Assembly: GCF_003058465.1 (NCBI RefSeq)
Contig: NZ_CP028901.1
Coordinates: 4,154,001 to 4,218,000 of the forward strand
Source of the DNA: Orrella marina
GTDB taxonomy: Bacteria; Pseudomonadota; Gammaproteobacteria; Burkholderiales; Burkholderiaceae_B
Reading direction: 5' to 3'
DNA: 64,000 nt
The number at the start of each line of letters is the position of its first letter. Position 1 is the first letter of the stretch. This document shows, one piece after another, positions 36,461 to 45,630 of this stretch. Position numbers and translations under genes: made by a program. Under the pieces are notes generated by a model. It had not been told where the DNA came from. It saw only the letters and a program-made list of their open reading frames with translations, and ran no database searches.

Positions 36461-37119
36461 ATGTCTACCAAAGATCTACCAAAGCGAATGAAAAAAAGGC
36501 ATCCTCGGCATTAGCAATGTGCAGACCTGAACCCGTGTTCCCGGGCTTGACTGATTGACTGTAAATCTGAAGATCGGGCTTTGAGGGACCGGCCTTCCTG
36601 ATATCTGGTCACGCACTTGCCTTGTCGGGGACGCCCTGGCTGCGTATTGCTTCTCATGACATCCATCAGTTCGCACGAAGTCCATCAATTCGCTTGAAAC
36701 CAGAGGCTCAGAAAAGCAAGCCGGAATTTTAATCTAAAATAAACTTAGTTTCAAGGAATCAGGAGCGATTTTCTGTGTGCCGACGGGTGTCAGTCGACAG
36801 ACAACATTGTGCAAGGGTGACACACAAGCTCTGTCATTTTCAACCTCGGGTTTGACCGGATGATCGCAGACAACACGGGAATGACAGAGTCGCACGCAGG
36901 GTGTCGTGATGCTCATGTGGTGGTCACGTGATGGTCACGTGATGGTCACGTAATGGTCACGTAACCACCGGGGACTGCTGAGTTTCGTGAGGATCGAAAA
37001 AGTCACATTGTGACCGGGCCCGGGGTTTGGGAGACGGGGGCAGGCGAGTCCTGATCAAAGAGGCAAGCGTCTGACCAGGCTGGACAAGCGCTGGCAAGCG
37101 CTGGTCAGACGCGTTTTCG
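36461..37119. other. Intergenic region with CACGTG repeats
   Basis: About 660 bases without a credible gene. Besides the four-unit repeat listed next, a 10-bp unit CAAGCGCTGG is repeated twice at 37085-37104. Confidence 0.4.
36922..36965. repeat. 11-bp tandem repeat, four units, with CACGTG cores
   Basis: GGTCACGTGAT, GGTCACGTGAT, GGTCACGTAAT and GGTCACGTAAC follow directly. The first two contain the palindrome TCACGTGA. The 11-bp period puts the sites on one face of the helix, which would suit cooperative protein binding. The array is about 460 bases upstream of the outer-membrane-protein gene and 155 past the amidase stop. Confidence 0.85.
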
Positions 37120-38601
37120 TCAGACTGCAGGAGGATGGGTGACAATTGATTTCAGGCTGGCCCGGTCCTGGGTGAGACTACTCAGGACCGGAAGCGGACG
37201 CGCGAGTTTCGGATCGCGGCCAAACGCCATCTCCAGCGCGTGAGCGCTCGCCAGCAGACGTCCGTCCTGGTACATCGGTCCGATGAGCTGCATGCCGAAT
37301 GGCATGCCTGCCTCGTCCAGTCCCACCGGAAGCGACAGCGCAGGATGGGTGCTCAAGGTCACGACGTAGGTCAGTGCCAGCCACTGGTAATAGTTGCCCA
37401 TGGTCTGGCCGTCGATACTGTCGGCATACAACTGGCTCCACGGGAAGGGGGTGACCGGTGTGGTGGGCGAGATGATGATGTCGTACTCGCGAAACGCGCG
37501 GGCAAAGCGCTGCATCAGATTGGTCTGCTCGATATGCGCCCAGGCGCGATCGGCCAGCGTCAGCTTGCTGGCGATATCCATGTTGGCGCGTACATTGGGA
37601 CTGAGTGCATCAGGGTTGTTCTGATAGGTCTCGGCCATTTGTGCAAGAAACCCTTCTGCGCGCAGAATGTCGAAGGCACGGTGAACGTCCCCGAGATCCA
37701 GGCTGACAGGTTCGCATGACTTCACATGATGAGCGATGGCGTTGATGCGGTGTCCGAACACGCGCCGGATCATCGGATCGACTGCGCAGCACCCGAAATC
37801 TTCGGTATATCCGACCCTGAGCGTGGACAGGTCGACTGGCTGGACCGGCCAGACCGTGGAGGGATCCGCCGGAAATGCCAGTGGATCAAGGCGATCCTCT
37901 CCCATGCTCGCCGCATACAACAGTGCCGTGTCGCGCACGTTGCGTGCCATGGGGCCTATGGTGTTGAGAACGGCCCAGCCAAGCTTGCGACCGTCCTGCC
38001 CGATCATGCCCGGTGTCGGGCGCATGCCGACCACACCACACAGGGCAGCTGGAATGCGTAGCGAGCCCCCGACATCTGTGCCAGAAGCCAGTGGCAACAT
38101 GTCGGTAGCAAGCGCGGCTGCGGAGCCACCAGACGAGCCACCCGCATTCAGTTTGGGATTGAACGGGTTGCCGGTTGCTCCCCAGACAGCATTTCGGGTG
38201 TTGGCGCCGGCTCCCATGTCAGGCGTATTGGTTTTAGCCAGAATGATGGCACCGGCATTTCTCAGTCTTGCGACCATCGAGTTGTCATGGGTTGGGACGT
38301 TGGCGGTGTAACCGGTGTTGCCATAAGTTGTGAGCAGACCCGCTGTTTCGGTCAGATCCTTGATACCGACCGGCAGTCCATGCAGAGGGCCAAGTCGCTC
38401 GCCGTTCATGACGGCTTGCTCGGCTGCCTGTGCAGTGGTTAACGCCCGGTCGAAGTCAGTGGCGCAAATGGCGTTGACCCCGGGGTTGCAGGATTCGATA
38501 TGGGCGATGTGGGCTTTGACTAGCTCCACAGGGGATATGTCCTTGCGTCCAATCAGCTGACGCTGCTCGGTTGCACTCAGCGATACCAGTGCTTGTTTCA
38601 T
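37120..38601 (-). CDS. Amidase signature family hydrolase
   Basis: The 493-residue protein contains the Ser-cisSer-Lys triad regions of the family. Lys lies in LPVGIKDLTETAG, and the glycine/serine motif GGSSGGSAAALATDMLP carries the cis-Ser and is followed by GTDVGGSLRIPAALCG with the nucleophile. The C-terminus includes PVGLDEAGMPFGMQLIGPMYQDGRLL. These enzymes hydrolyse carboxamides or related bonds; the substrate is not evident. It is not a GatA by context, as no gatB or gatC is near. The ATG at 38601 has CGGAG six bases upstream. Confidence 0.9.
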   Translation of the reverse strand: MKQALVSLSATEQRQLIGRKDISPVELVKAHIAHIESCNPGVNAICATDFDRALTTAQAAEQAVMNGERLGPLHGLPVGIKDLTETAGLLTTYGNTGYTANVPTHDNSMVARLRNAGAIILAKTNTPDMGAGANTRNAVWGATGNPFNPKLNAGGSSGGSAAALATDMLPLASGTDVGGSLRIPAALCGVVGMRPTPGMIGQDGRKLGWAVLNTIGPMARNVRDTALLYAASMGEDRLDPLAFPADPSTVWPVQPVDLSTLRVGYTEDFGCCAVDPMIRRVFGHRINAIAHHVKSCEPVSLDLGDVHRAFDILRAEGFLAQMAETYQNNPDALSPNVRANMDIASKLTLADRAWAHIEQTNLMQRFARAFREYDIIISPTTPVTPFPWSQLYADSIDGQTMGNYYQWLALTYVVTLSTHPALSLPVGLDEAGMPFGMQLIGPMYQDGRLLASAHALEMAFGRDPKLARPLPVLSSLTQDRASLKSIVTHPPAV

Positions 38602-39029
38602 GTTTTTCTCCGGTAGGGTGATGGCTGCACAAGCTAACCTTGACGCGAAGGTGTCTGGCAGCGTTACACTCAGTCACACATCAGGCAATCAAACATCTGG
38701 AAATCACTCTCCAGGACAGAGCGCGATTCGATGGTCTCCATGCCAAGATTTTCTGATTATGGCATCTGCGCAGCTTGATTTCTGCCTTGCATTGCGGGTT
38801 TTTGAGTGTTTGTGCGTGAAGGGTTCTGGTCTGGTCTGCTGTCACTGCTGGCAATCCTGGTGAATCAGAGGGTTAGCGCTGGCCCGACCGGGTGGCCAGG
38901 CCAGCGGGTGTTTTGCAGACAGTTTTTTCTGTCATGGCGCCAGTTGCGTGGTCCAGTCTGCAGCCAGGATATCGGCTGGACATGAGCTGACGGGCTTTTG
39001 CTTTCGTTTGCTTTTGATTGGAGGCGTGA
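38602..39029. other. Divergent intergenic region
   Basis: Between the divergent amidase and SulP genes. No coding frame or clear regulatory site was identified. Confidence 0.35.
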
Positions 39030-40658
39030 ATGATCGCCCTACTGGAGGCTCGGCGAGCCGGGCTGTACAAGGCTTCGAACTGGACACGCAACATCATCGC
39101 TGGTCTGGTTGTGGGTGTCGTGGCCCTGCCGCTGTCGATGGCTTTTGCGATTGCGTCGGGTGCCCGGCCCGAGCAAGGACTTTACACTGCCATCATTGCC
39201 GGACTGCTCGTCACACTCTTTGGCGGCAGTCGTCTGCAGATCGCCGGGCCCACAGGTGCCTTCATCGCGGTGCTCGCGGGCATCACGTCACAGTACGGAA
39301 TCGAGGGGCTGCAAATCGCCACCTTGCTGGCGGGTGCCATGTTGCTGGCGATGGGCTTGTTTCGCATGGGGGGCGTCATCCGATTCATCCCGGCACCGGT
39401 CATTATTGGTTTCACCGCGGGTATCGGGATCATCATTTTCACGGGTCAGTGGGCGGACTTCCTGGGGATTCCACACCCGCCAGTGGGCCAGTTTCACCAG
39501 AAGATCTGGCACGTGTTGCAACGCGTTCACCTGACGCACTGGCCAACACTCGCCATTGGTGTGCTCAGTCTGGTACTGCTGTATGTCACCCCTCGAATTC
39601 ATGTGCTCAAACGAGTGCCCGGTCCACTGATCGTGCTGGTTCTGGCAACCCTGATCCAGTCAGGCCTGAAGTTTGATGGCGTGGCAACAATCGGATCGGC
39701 TTTTGGTGGTATCCCGCAGGGGCTTCCTGCTTTCGGGCTTCCTGATCTGAGCTTTGACAAGGTGACACTGCTGGTGGCGCCCGCGTTCACGATCGCCATG
39801 CTGGGCGCCATCGAGTCACTGCTGTCGGCAGTCGTTGCGGACCGGATGACCAGCACACGTCACGATGCCAACCAGGAGCTGATCGGGCAGGGGATTGCCA
39901 ACATGGTGGTCCCGTTTTTTGGCGGATTTGCGGCAACCGGTGCGATTGCCCGCACTGCGACCAACATCCGCAACGGTGGGAACAGTCCAGTTGCTGGTGT
40001 GTTTCATGTACTGACGCTGGTGGGCGTGTTGATCGCACTCGCCCCGCTGGCATACAACATCCCGCTGTCTTGCCTGTCTGCCATTCTGTTTGTGGTGGCC
40101 TGGAACATGAGCGAGGTGCATCGGATCCGGATGATGCTTGCGCGTGCGCCAGTCGCTGACCGGGTGATCCTGCTGGTCACCTTGTTGTTGACGGTGTTCG
40201 TCGATCTGGTTGTGGCTGTCAATGTCGGTGTGATTCTCGCCATTCTGCACTTCATGCGACGCATGGCGCAGACCGTTCGCATGCAGACTATCCGCGAGGA
40301 AGATGGCTACCGGGTCAGCCGGGTCGAAGGTCCGCTTTTCTTTGCCGCGGTGGGCATGATCGAGCATGCCTCGCGCACCCTGCCGAAACCGGTACGTGTA
40401 TGGGTGCTGGATCTGTCCCGGGTTCCGTTTGTGGACGAAACCGCCTTGCAGGCACTTGACGATGTGATTGATGAACTGCGTGAGCGCCAGTGTCGTCTGG
40501 TTCTGGCAGAGGCCAATGAAATTGTGCTGCAGAAACTGCGTCTGCATGGCACCCTCAGAACCCTTGGGGACGGTGGTTATCTGAGCAAGCTCAGTAGCCT
40601 TGATCCAAAGATCAAGGCCGCACAGATTCGGGAGGTGAAGGGTGGGCCCGCCTGGTAG
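39030..40658 (+). CDS. SulP family anion transporter with C-terminal STAS domain
   Basis: The 542-residue protein opens with NIIAGLVVGVVALPLSMAFAIASGARPEQGLYTA, the SulP signature in helices 1-3. It continues with about twelve hydrophobic segments, including VVPFFGGFAATGAIARTATN and LLLTVFVDLVVAVNVGV. The last ~110 residues form a STAS domain (VWVLDLSRVPFVDETALQALDDV). SulP proteins carry sulfate, bicarbonate or other anions across the inner membrane. The ATG at 39030 has GGAGG five bases upstream. No carbonic anhydrase or sulfate gene is adjacent to settle the substrate. Confidence 0.93.
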   Translation: MIALLEARRAGLYKASNWTRNIIAGLVVGVVALPLSMAFAIASGARPEQGLYTAIIAGLLVTLFGGSRLQIAGPTGAFIAVLAGITSQYGIEGLQIATLLAGAMLLAMGLFRMGGVIRFIPAPVIIGFTAGIGIIIFTGQWADFLGIPHPPVGQFHQKIWHVLQRVHLTHWPTLAIGVLSLVLLYVTPRIHVLKRVPGPLIVLVLATLIQSGLKFDGVATIGSAFGGIPQGLPAFGLPDLSFDKVTLLVAPAFTIAMLGAIESLLSAVVADRMTSTRHDANQELIGQGIANMVVPFFGGFAATGAIARTATNIRNGGNSPVAGVFHVLTLVGVLIALAPLAYNIPLSCLSAILFVVAWNMSEVHRIRMMLARAPVADRVILLVTLLLTVFVDLVVAVNVGVILAILHFMRRMAQTVRMQTIREEDGYRVSRVEGPLFFAAVGMIEHASRTLPKPVRVWVLDLSRVPFVDETALQALDDVIDELRERQCRLVLAEANEIVLQKLRLHGTLRTLGDGGYLSKLSSLDPKIKAAQIREVKGGPAW

Positions 40659-40679
40659 CGGCTGTCACTGCGCTCGGTT

Positions 40680-41975
40680 TCAGCCTTCACCCGCATCTCT
40701 CAGCCAGTCAATCAAAACGGGTTTCTCGTCCCACTCGAGTGTGGCCTGTCTTGCCGGTGTCCGGCTGACACAGCGACCGTCACGGTAAACCGCCAGGCGA
40801 GTTGCTCTGAGCCGGATGGCATCGACGACATCATGGGCCTGTAGGACGACCAGGTTGGCTCTGCATCCCGGTTCCAGACCGTGATCGTGAATGCCAATCA
40901 CGGTCGCGGCCCGAGTGGTCACCGCCGCGAAGCACTGCTCGATGGCAGCCCGACTGGTCATTTGAGTGGCGTGCAGCCCCATGTGAGCGACTTCGAGCAT
41001 GTCTGCCGAACCCATGCCATACCAGGGATCCATCACACAGTCCTGACCGAATGCGACCTCCACACCGGCGCCAAGCAGTTCGGGGACCCGGGTGAGTCCG
41101 CGTCGCTTGGGATAAGTATCGCGGCGACCCTGCAGGGTCATGTTGATCAGGGGGTTGGAGACCACACGCATCCTGGACTCGGCCATGAGACTGATTAATT
41201 TGTGTGCGTAGTCATTGTCCATACTGTGCATGGAGCACAGATGGGAACCGGTGACACGCCCCTGAAGGCCAAAGCGCTGGGTCTGAAAGGTAAGTGTCTC
41301 GATGTGGCGTGACCATGGGTCATCGGTTTCGTCGCAGTGCATGTCTATCATGAGGGCGCGTCTGGCGGCGAGCTCGCACAGGATCTCGATGCTGCGTGCA
41401 CCTTCCTGGCTCGTTCTCTCATAATGTGGAATGCCACCAACCACATTGACGCCCAGGTCGAGTGCACGCTCAAGTTGTTCAAGCGACCCGGGCCGACGTA
41501 ACAGACCGTCTTGCGGAAATGCGACAAGCTGAAGGTCCAGATAGGGCCGTACGGCTTGCTGGACTTCGAGCAGGGCCTCGACTGCCAGCAGTTTTGGATC
41601 GCTGATGTCAACGTGGCTGCGGATGGCCAGCAATCCGTTGGCAACCGCCCACTGGCAGTAGCGGGTCGCTGTCTGGATAATCTGGTCGCGGGCAAGTGCA
41701 GGCTTGAGTTCGCGCCAGATCTCGATACCTTCGAACAAGGTGCCGCTCTGATTGACTCTGGGTTGCCCGTATCGCAGTGTCGAGTCCATGTGAAAGTGAG
41801 CATCCACAAATGAAGGACTCACCAGATATCCTCGCAGATCCTCACGCGAAGCGACAATGGTGTCTGCCAGCGTGGCGTCCGGCTCAATGGCTTTGATCCG
41901 ACCATCCTTGATCAGGATCGACATCTGTTGTCGGCCGTCTGGCAGACGGGCGTTATACAAAAGGGTCTCGCTCAT
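40680..41975 (-). CDS. Cytosine-deaminase-like amidohydrolase (CodA family)
   Basis: The 431-residue protein aligns along its length with E. coli CodA as I remember it: VDAHFHMDSTLRYGQP (HxH metal site), NQSGTLFEGIEIW, LDLQLVAFPQDG, MIDMHCDETDD, PLINMTLQGRRDTYPKRRGLTRV and FGQDCVMDPWYGMGSADML. In CodA the last motif begins FGHDDVFDPWY; here the second Asp (Asp314 of CodA, which contacts the substrate) is Cys, so the substrate may differ from cytosine. The ATG at 41975 is preferred over a TTG two codons upstream. It is convergent with the SulP gene. Confidence 0.85.
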   Translation of the reverse strand: MSETLLYNARLPDGRQQMSILIKDGRIKAIEPDATLADTIVASREDLRGYLVSPSFVDAHFHMDSTLRYGQPRVNQSGTLFEGIEIWRELKPALARDQIIQTATRYCQWAVANGLLAIRSHVDISDPKLLAVEALLEVQQAVRPYLDLQLVAFPQDGLLRRPGSLEQLERALDLGVNVVGGIPHYERTSQEGARSIEILCELAARRALMIDMHCDETDDPWSRHIETLTFQTQRFGLQGRVTGSHLCSMHSMDNDYAHKLISLMAESRMRVVSNPLINMTLQGRRDTYPKRRGLTRVPELLGAGVEVAFGQDCVMDPWYGMGSADMLEVAHMGLHATQMTSRAAIEQCFAAVTTRAATVIGIHDHGLEPGCRANLVVLQAHDVVDAIRLRATRLAVYRDGRCVSRTPARQATLEWDEKPVLIDWLRDAGEG

Positions 41976-42231
41976 ACTCAACTCTCTCTGGGCAATTCCT
42001 GACTGGAAAGATTTTCGCTATCGTAAATCATGGGTATGGGTTCTCATGTTGACCTGCACTCGTTCGCCATGGGCACGGTACTGTCTGCAATGGCTGCTGA
42101 CAGGCCATGGGCCATGGGCGTTTGCATCGGCAGCGCATGCATTGAAATTGCAATTCAGACACTGTTGAGAAGTCCCGTGATACCGCATAATGGACACCTG
42201 CAAAACAACAAAGCTAACAGAGCCAACAAGC

Positions 42232-43089
42232 ATGAGCCAGTCTGAAGAGCATAAACTGCCGACCGAATTTGATAAACGCATCACCAACCGGGAATTCAAG
42301 CTATTGCTCGATCCCGAAGGTCTGGACAGGCGCAGCAAGGTCAATCAGTTGATCGGGCTTGTTCGCGCCTTCTGCGACAAGGAAGGGGTTGAGTTCTTTC
42401 ATCTGGACAACGCCGACACGGGTCTGCGTAACGTTTACTTTTTTGACACGCCCGGCGAAGAGCTTCGACACAATCATCTGATCTTGCGGGTGCGCGAATC
42501 GCGGCAGAATGTATGGGTTGACGACTGGTGTGAAGTGACACTGAAGTGTCGTGCACCTACGCTCAAGGCGTCTCAGTCCTTCCAGCCAGTTCCGGACACC
42601 CCGCACAAGCATCGCCTGCGGCTCAAGGAGGAGATCTTGCGCGGGGATGGGCTGGGTACCACTCGCTGCATCTATTCCAATAACTCGATTCTGGATTCGA
42701 TTCCGATCGAGAGTATTTTTGAGCGAACCTGGGAAGGTGTCATCAAGATCTATCCGGATCTGGCACGGGTGGGGCTAGACAAGAACTTGCCGGTACGGAT
42801 TGTCGGTGGGGCCGCCAACAAGATTCTCGAGGCCAGCCTGCCGCTGGGTAATCTGGTATTCGGAGACCGGGTGCAGGCGCACTGTGATCTCGCGATCTGG
42901 ATGCGTTCAGTGGGCGAACCCATTATTGGTGAGCTTGCGTTTGCGTACCGTGTGAATGATCAGAACCGTGAGGACAAGAAAGCTCACAAGCGTGCCAACG
43001 TCTTTTTTCGGGATCTGCAACTGGCCATCCACCACTGGCTCGCGCCAGGAACCACCAAGACCGCGATGGTCTATGGCAAACCTGAGTGA
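42232..43089 (+). CDS. Conserved protein of unknown function, weakly CYTH-like
   Basis: From the ATG at 42232 the product has 285 residues; an ATG at 42190 is also in frame but gives an unlikely N-terminus. It starts with KRITNREFKLLLDPEG and contains HNHLILRVRESRQNVWVDDWCEVTLKCRAP, a strand-rich pattern of alternating basic and acidic residues reminiscent of CYTH/triphosphate-tunnel proteins, though the exact ExExK motif is absent. No signal peptide or membrane segment is seen. Its end overlaps the first chromate-transporter gene (GTGA), so the genes may be co-transcribed. Confidence 0.7.
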   Translation: MSQSEEHKLPTEFDKRITNREFKLLLDPEGLDRRSKVNQLIGLVRAFCDKEGVEFFHLDNADTGLRNVYFFDTPGEELRHNHLILRVRESRQNVWVDDWCEVTLKCRAPTLKASQSFQPVPDTPHKHRLRLKEEILRGDGLGTTRCIYSNNSILDSIPIESIFERTWEGVIKIYPDLARVGLDKNLPVRIVGGAANKILEASLPLGNLVFGDRVQAHCDLAIWMRSVGEPIIGELAFAYRVNDQNREDKKAHKRANVFFRDLQLAIHHWLAPGTTKTAMVYGKPE

Positions 43090-43724
43090 ATCAGCTGATG
43101 ACATCTCCAGAACAATCGGCGCAAGTGGCACCACCGGGACCCGGTGGCCGCAAGACAGATGCCCAGGAAACGAGAAACCCGGATCAACGTAACCGTCCGG
43201 GCTTGTGGGAGATCTTCCTGCAGTTTCTGATTATCGGTGCAGTCAGCTTCGGGGGTGGCATTATCGCCTACGAAAAAATCCTCCTGACTGAAAAAAAACG
43301 CTGGCTCACGGATGACGAGTTCATGGCAGCACTGGCGATCAGCCAGACCATGCCGGGTCTGAATGCGGTCAACCTGGCGGTGCTGGCCGGTGACAAACTG
43401 CGCGGGGTAATCGGTTCTGTGATTGCCGTACTGGGCTTGCTGCTGCCCGGTTGTACCTTCGTACTGGTGGTCGGACTGGTCTACATTAAAAACGCCGACC
43501 ACCCGATGGCGAACCTGCTGCTGACAGCGGTTGCTGCTGCCGCCACAGGCCTGCTTTCGGCGATCACCTACCGAATCGGCAAGAACCAGCTCACACATGT
43601 CAAGCCATTGATCATCGTGATTGCTACCTTTGTACTGATGAGTATCGTCAATCTCTCGCTGCCGATGGTGTTGCTGATCATGGCGCCGGTCGCGATCTTT
43701 GTTTACCGCCCACGCAAGGGATAG
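43086..43724 (+). CDS. Chromate transporter, N-terminal half (short-chain ChrA)
   Basis: This 212-residue membrane protein has the ChrA half-domain start FLQFLIIGAVSFGGGIIAYEKILLTEKKRWLTDDEFMAALAISQTMPGLNAVNLAVLAG and about six hydrophobic segments. Short-chain ChrA proteins work as pairs of half-size proteins. The GTG at 43086 overlaps the preceding stop; an ATG at 43098 is an alternative. The second half follows after 5 bases. ChrA exports chromate by counterflow with sulfate; in this branch the substrate may differ. Confidence 0.9.
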   Translation: MNQLMTSPEQSAQVAPPGPGGRKTDAQETRNPDQRNRPGLWEIFLQFLIIGAVSFGGGIIAYEKILLTEKKRWLTDDEFMAALAISQTMPGLNAVNLAVLAGDKLRGVIGSVIAVLGLLLPGCTFVLVVGLVYIKNADHPMANLLLTAVAAAATGLLSAITYRIGKNQLTHVKPLIIVIATFVLMSIVNLSLPMVLLIMAPVAIFVYRPRKG

Positions 43725-43729
43725 TCATC

Positions 43730-44257
43730 ATGGCAGCTTTGATTCACCTTGCTCTGACCTTCGGCATGTTGTCGGTGCTCGCGGTCGGGGGCGGCACGGC
43801 CGTCCTGCACGAGATGCAGGAAGTGCTGCTGCAGCGTTACCAGATCAGCTCGGACATGTTTGTCCACGTCTATAGCGTCGGACAACTCGCTCCTGGGCCC
43901 AACATGACCATGGTGCTGGTGTTCGGTTACCAGATCGCCGGGTTGTTTGGAGCAGCGATTGTTGGTCTGTCGTTTTTCTTTCCGTCGAGTTTTTTGTGTT
44001 TCTGGGTTGGCCGGATCTGGACCCGAATTGGCGACACGCCATGGCGACGCGCGGTGCAAAGCGCGCTCGAGCCGATCTCGATCGGTTTGATGTGTTCTGG
44101 CGTCTATGCGGTGGCCAAGGCGGCCATCTCGGGTCCGTTGACCATCACACTGGCGGTGGTGTCGTTTCTGATCATTTTGCTGACACGCGTGAATCCGGTC
44201 TATGTGATTCTAGGGGTGGGCGGTGCCGGTGCCCTGTTCAACGTCTGGCTGTCCTGA
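43730..44257 (+). CDS. Chromate transporter, C-terminal half (short-chain ChrA)
   Basis: The 175-residue partner shows the complementary ChrA motif LALTFGMLSVLAVGGGTAVLHEMQ and SVGQLAPGPNMTMVLVFGYQIAG, with about five hydrophobic segments. The ATG at 43730 has AAGGGAT upstream and lies 5 bases behind the first half, so the pair is made together. The two halves are predicted to insert with opposite orientations. Confidence 0.9.
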   Translation: MAALIHLALTFGMLSVLAVGGGTAVLHEMQEVLLQRYQISSDMFVHVYSVGQLAPGPNMTMVLVFGYQIAGLFGAAIVGLSFFFPSSFLCFWVGRIWTRIGDTPWRRAVQSALEPISIGLMCSGVYAVAKAAISGPLTITLAVVSFLIILLTRVNPVYVILGVGGAGALFNVWLS

Positions 44258-44338
44258 GGTGTCCGGGATGTGCACGCAAACGATTGGTAACTGGCAGGCC
44301 GGGCCGACCGGTGCGAGTGTTTAAGGGGAGCAGGGGTA

Positions 44339-44644
44339 TTGGAAAAGCCAGTCTGGCTTGATGAGTCCGCGCAGGCATGGTTGTTGAGAATTCGACTACA
44401 GCCCGGTGCACGACGAAGCGGGGTCGTGGGCGAGCACGGTGACCGACTCAAGATTGCAGTTCGCGCGCCCGCCGTGGATGGAAAGGCAAATGAGGCACTG
44501 CTGCACTGGCTCGGTGAGCAGCTTGACGTGCCACGTACGACGGTGACGCTGGTTTCCGGGCAGACCAGTCGGGATAAACGTGTGGCCGTCCAGAAAATCG
44601 ACGGCCTGACGCAAACAACTGTGTGCACAGCGCTGGCGTCTTGA
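44339..44644 (+). CDS. DUF167/YggU family protein (UPF0235)
   Basis: The 101-residue protein has the family core LRIRLQPGARRSGVVGEHGDRLKIAVRAPAVDGKANEALLHWL and DVPRTTVTLVSGQTSRDKRV. It starts at a TTG at 44339 with GGGGAGCAGGGG just upstream. The function of YggU proteins is unknown. A hairpin at 44647-44679 follows. Confidence 0.88.
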   Translation: MEKPVWLDESAQAWLLRIRLQPGARRSGVVGEHGDRLKIAVRAPAVDGKANEALLHWLGEQLDVPRTTVTLVSGQTSRDKRVAVQKIDGLTQTTVCTALAS

Positions 44645-44646
44645 GA

Positions 44647-44679
44647 GTAGTCTGCCTGGCAACCAGCCAGACAGACTAC
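44647..44679. terminator. Bidirectional hairpin between convergent genes
   Basis: An inverted repeat (GTAGTCTGCCTGGC with GCCAGACAGACTAC, one mismatch, 5-base loop) lies between the YggU stop and the fabI stop, which face each other. It is well placed to stop both transcripts, but no strong U-run is present. Confidence 0.6.
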
Positions 44680-44692
44680 GTCACAAAGCAGG

Positions 44693-45472
44693 TCAGCCGC
44701 CAGGCACGACCGTGGAGAACCCGGCATCAACGTGAGTGATCTCGCCCGTGACACCCCCTGCCAGATCTGACAGCAGGAAAGCCGCCACATTGCCCACGTC
44801 TTCAATGGTCACATTGCGACGCAGCGGCGCATTGCTTTCAACAAACTTCAGAATTGACGAGAAGTCCTTGATGCCGCTGGCCGCAAGCGTCTTGATGGGA
44901 CCAGCCGAGATGCCATTCACACGAATACCGATCGGGCCGAGGTTGCTGGCCAGGTAACGCACACTGGCTTCGAGCGAGGCTTTGGCCAGACCCATGGTGT
45001 TGTAGTTGGTGACTACCCGCTCGGCGCCCAGATAGGTCAGGGTCAGCAGTGCACCCCGGCGGTCTTTCATCATGGGTAGTGCAGCCTTGGCCATCGCCGG
45101 AAAGCTGTAGGCAGAAATGTCATGGGCAACACGAAACGCTTCGCGTGACAGACCATCCAGGAATTCGCCAGCGATGGACTCGCGCGGTGCAAATCCGATC
45201 GAATGCACCAGTCCGTCCAGACCATCCCATTGCTGGCCAAGCGTTTCAAACGTACTTTCGATCTGGGCGTCCTCGGATACATCACAAGGCAGGACGATGG
45301 AACTGTTGAACTGACTGGCGTAGCCCTGAACGCGTTCCTTGAAGCGATCGCCGACGTATGTGAAGGCAAGTTCCGCTCCCTGAGCATGGCAGGCCTGCGC
45401 AATGCCATAGGCGATTGACCGGTCAGATAGTACGCCGGTTACCAGAATTCGTTTGCCTTTTAAAAATCCCAT
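44693..45472 (-). CDS. fabI: Enoyl-[acyl-carrier-protein] reductase (NADH) FabI
   Basis: The 259-residue protein matches FabI throughout: [25 protein letters not shown] (cofactor loop with the FabI-specific spacing), [36 protein letters not shown] with the Tyr-x6-Lys catalytic pair, and [17 protein letters not shown]. FabI reduces trans-2-enoyl-ACP with NADH in the last step of each fatty-acid elongation cycle and is the usual triclosan target. It is monocistronic and convergent with the YggU gene. Confidence 0.97.
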   Translation of the reverse strand: MGFLKGKRILVTGVLSDRSIAYGIAQACHAQGAELAFTYVGDRFKERVQGYASQFNSSIVLPCDVSEDAQIESTFETLGQQWDGLDGLVHSIGFAPRESIAGEFLDGLSREAFRVAHDISAYSFPAMAKAALPMMKDRRGALLTLTYLGAERVVTNYNTMGLAKASLEASVRYLASNLGPIGIRVNGISAGPIKTLAASGIKDFSSILKFVESNAPLRRNVTIEDVGNVAAFLLSDLAGGVTGEITHVDAGFSTVVPGG

Positions 45473-45560
45473 GTTCTGTTCCTGATTGAATGTCGGTGCG
45501 AGCAGCCGGTCAAAGCATGAATGGCGTCAACCGGCTGCCGTTAAAGTGATGAGTATCTGA

Positions 45561-45582
45561 CCGGGCCTCATGAAAGGCCCGG
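45561..45582 (-). terminator. Hairpin downstream of the MltD-like gene
   Basis: CCGGGCCT and AGGCCCGG form an 8-bp stem with a 6-base loop about 50 bases past the stop of the lytic transglycosylase gene. A second inverted repeat (GCAGCCGGT / ACCGGCTGC) sits further along at 45502-45538. Only a few U residues follow, so strength is uncertain. Confidence 0.5.
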
Positions 45583-45630
45583 ATGAAGTCCTGGATGAAT
45601 GTCTGCCTTGATTACAAGTGTGGTCTGGCA

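Noticed and set aside
36922..36965. CRISPR-like array
   Set aside because: The units are contiguous 11-bp tandem copies with no spacers, and no cas genes are in the window. The same applies to the other short tandem repeats.
38602..39029. Riboswitch or regulatory RNA upstream of the SulP transporter
   Set aside because: No conserved riboswitch core or stable paired structure could be made out by eye.
42190..42231. Upstream ATG for the CYTH-like protein
   Set aside because: It adds a Thr/Lys-rich N-terminus with no ribosome-binding site; the ATG at 42232 gives a more natural start, though neither site is strong.
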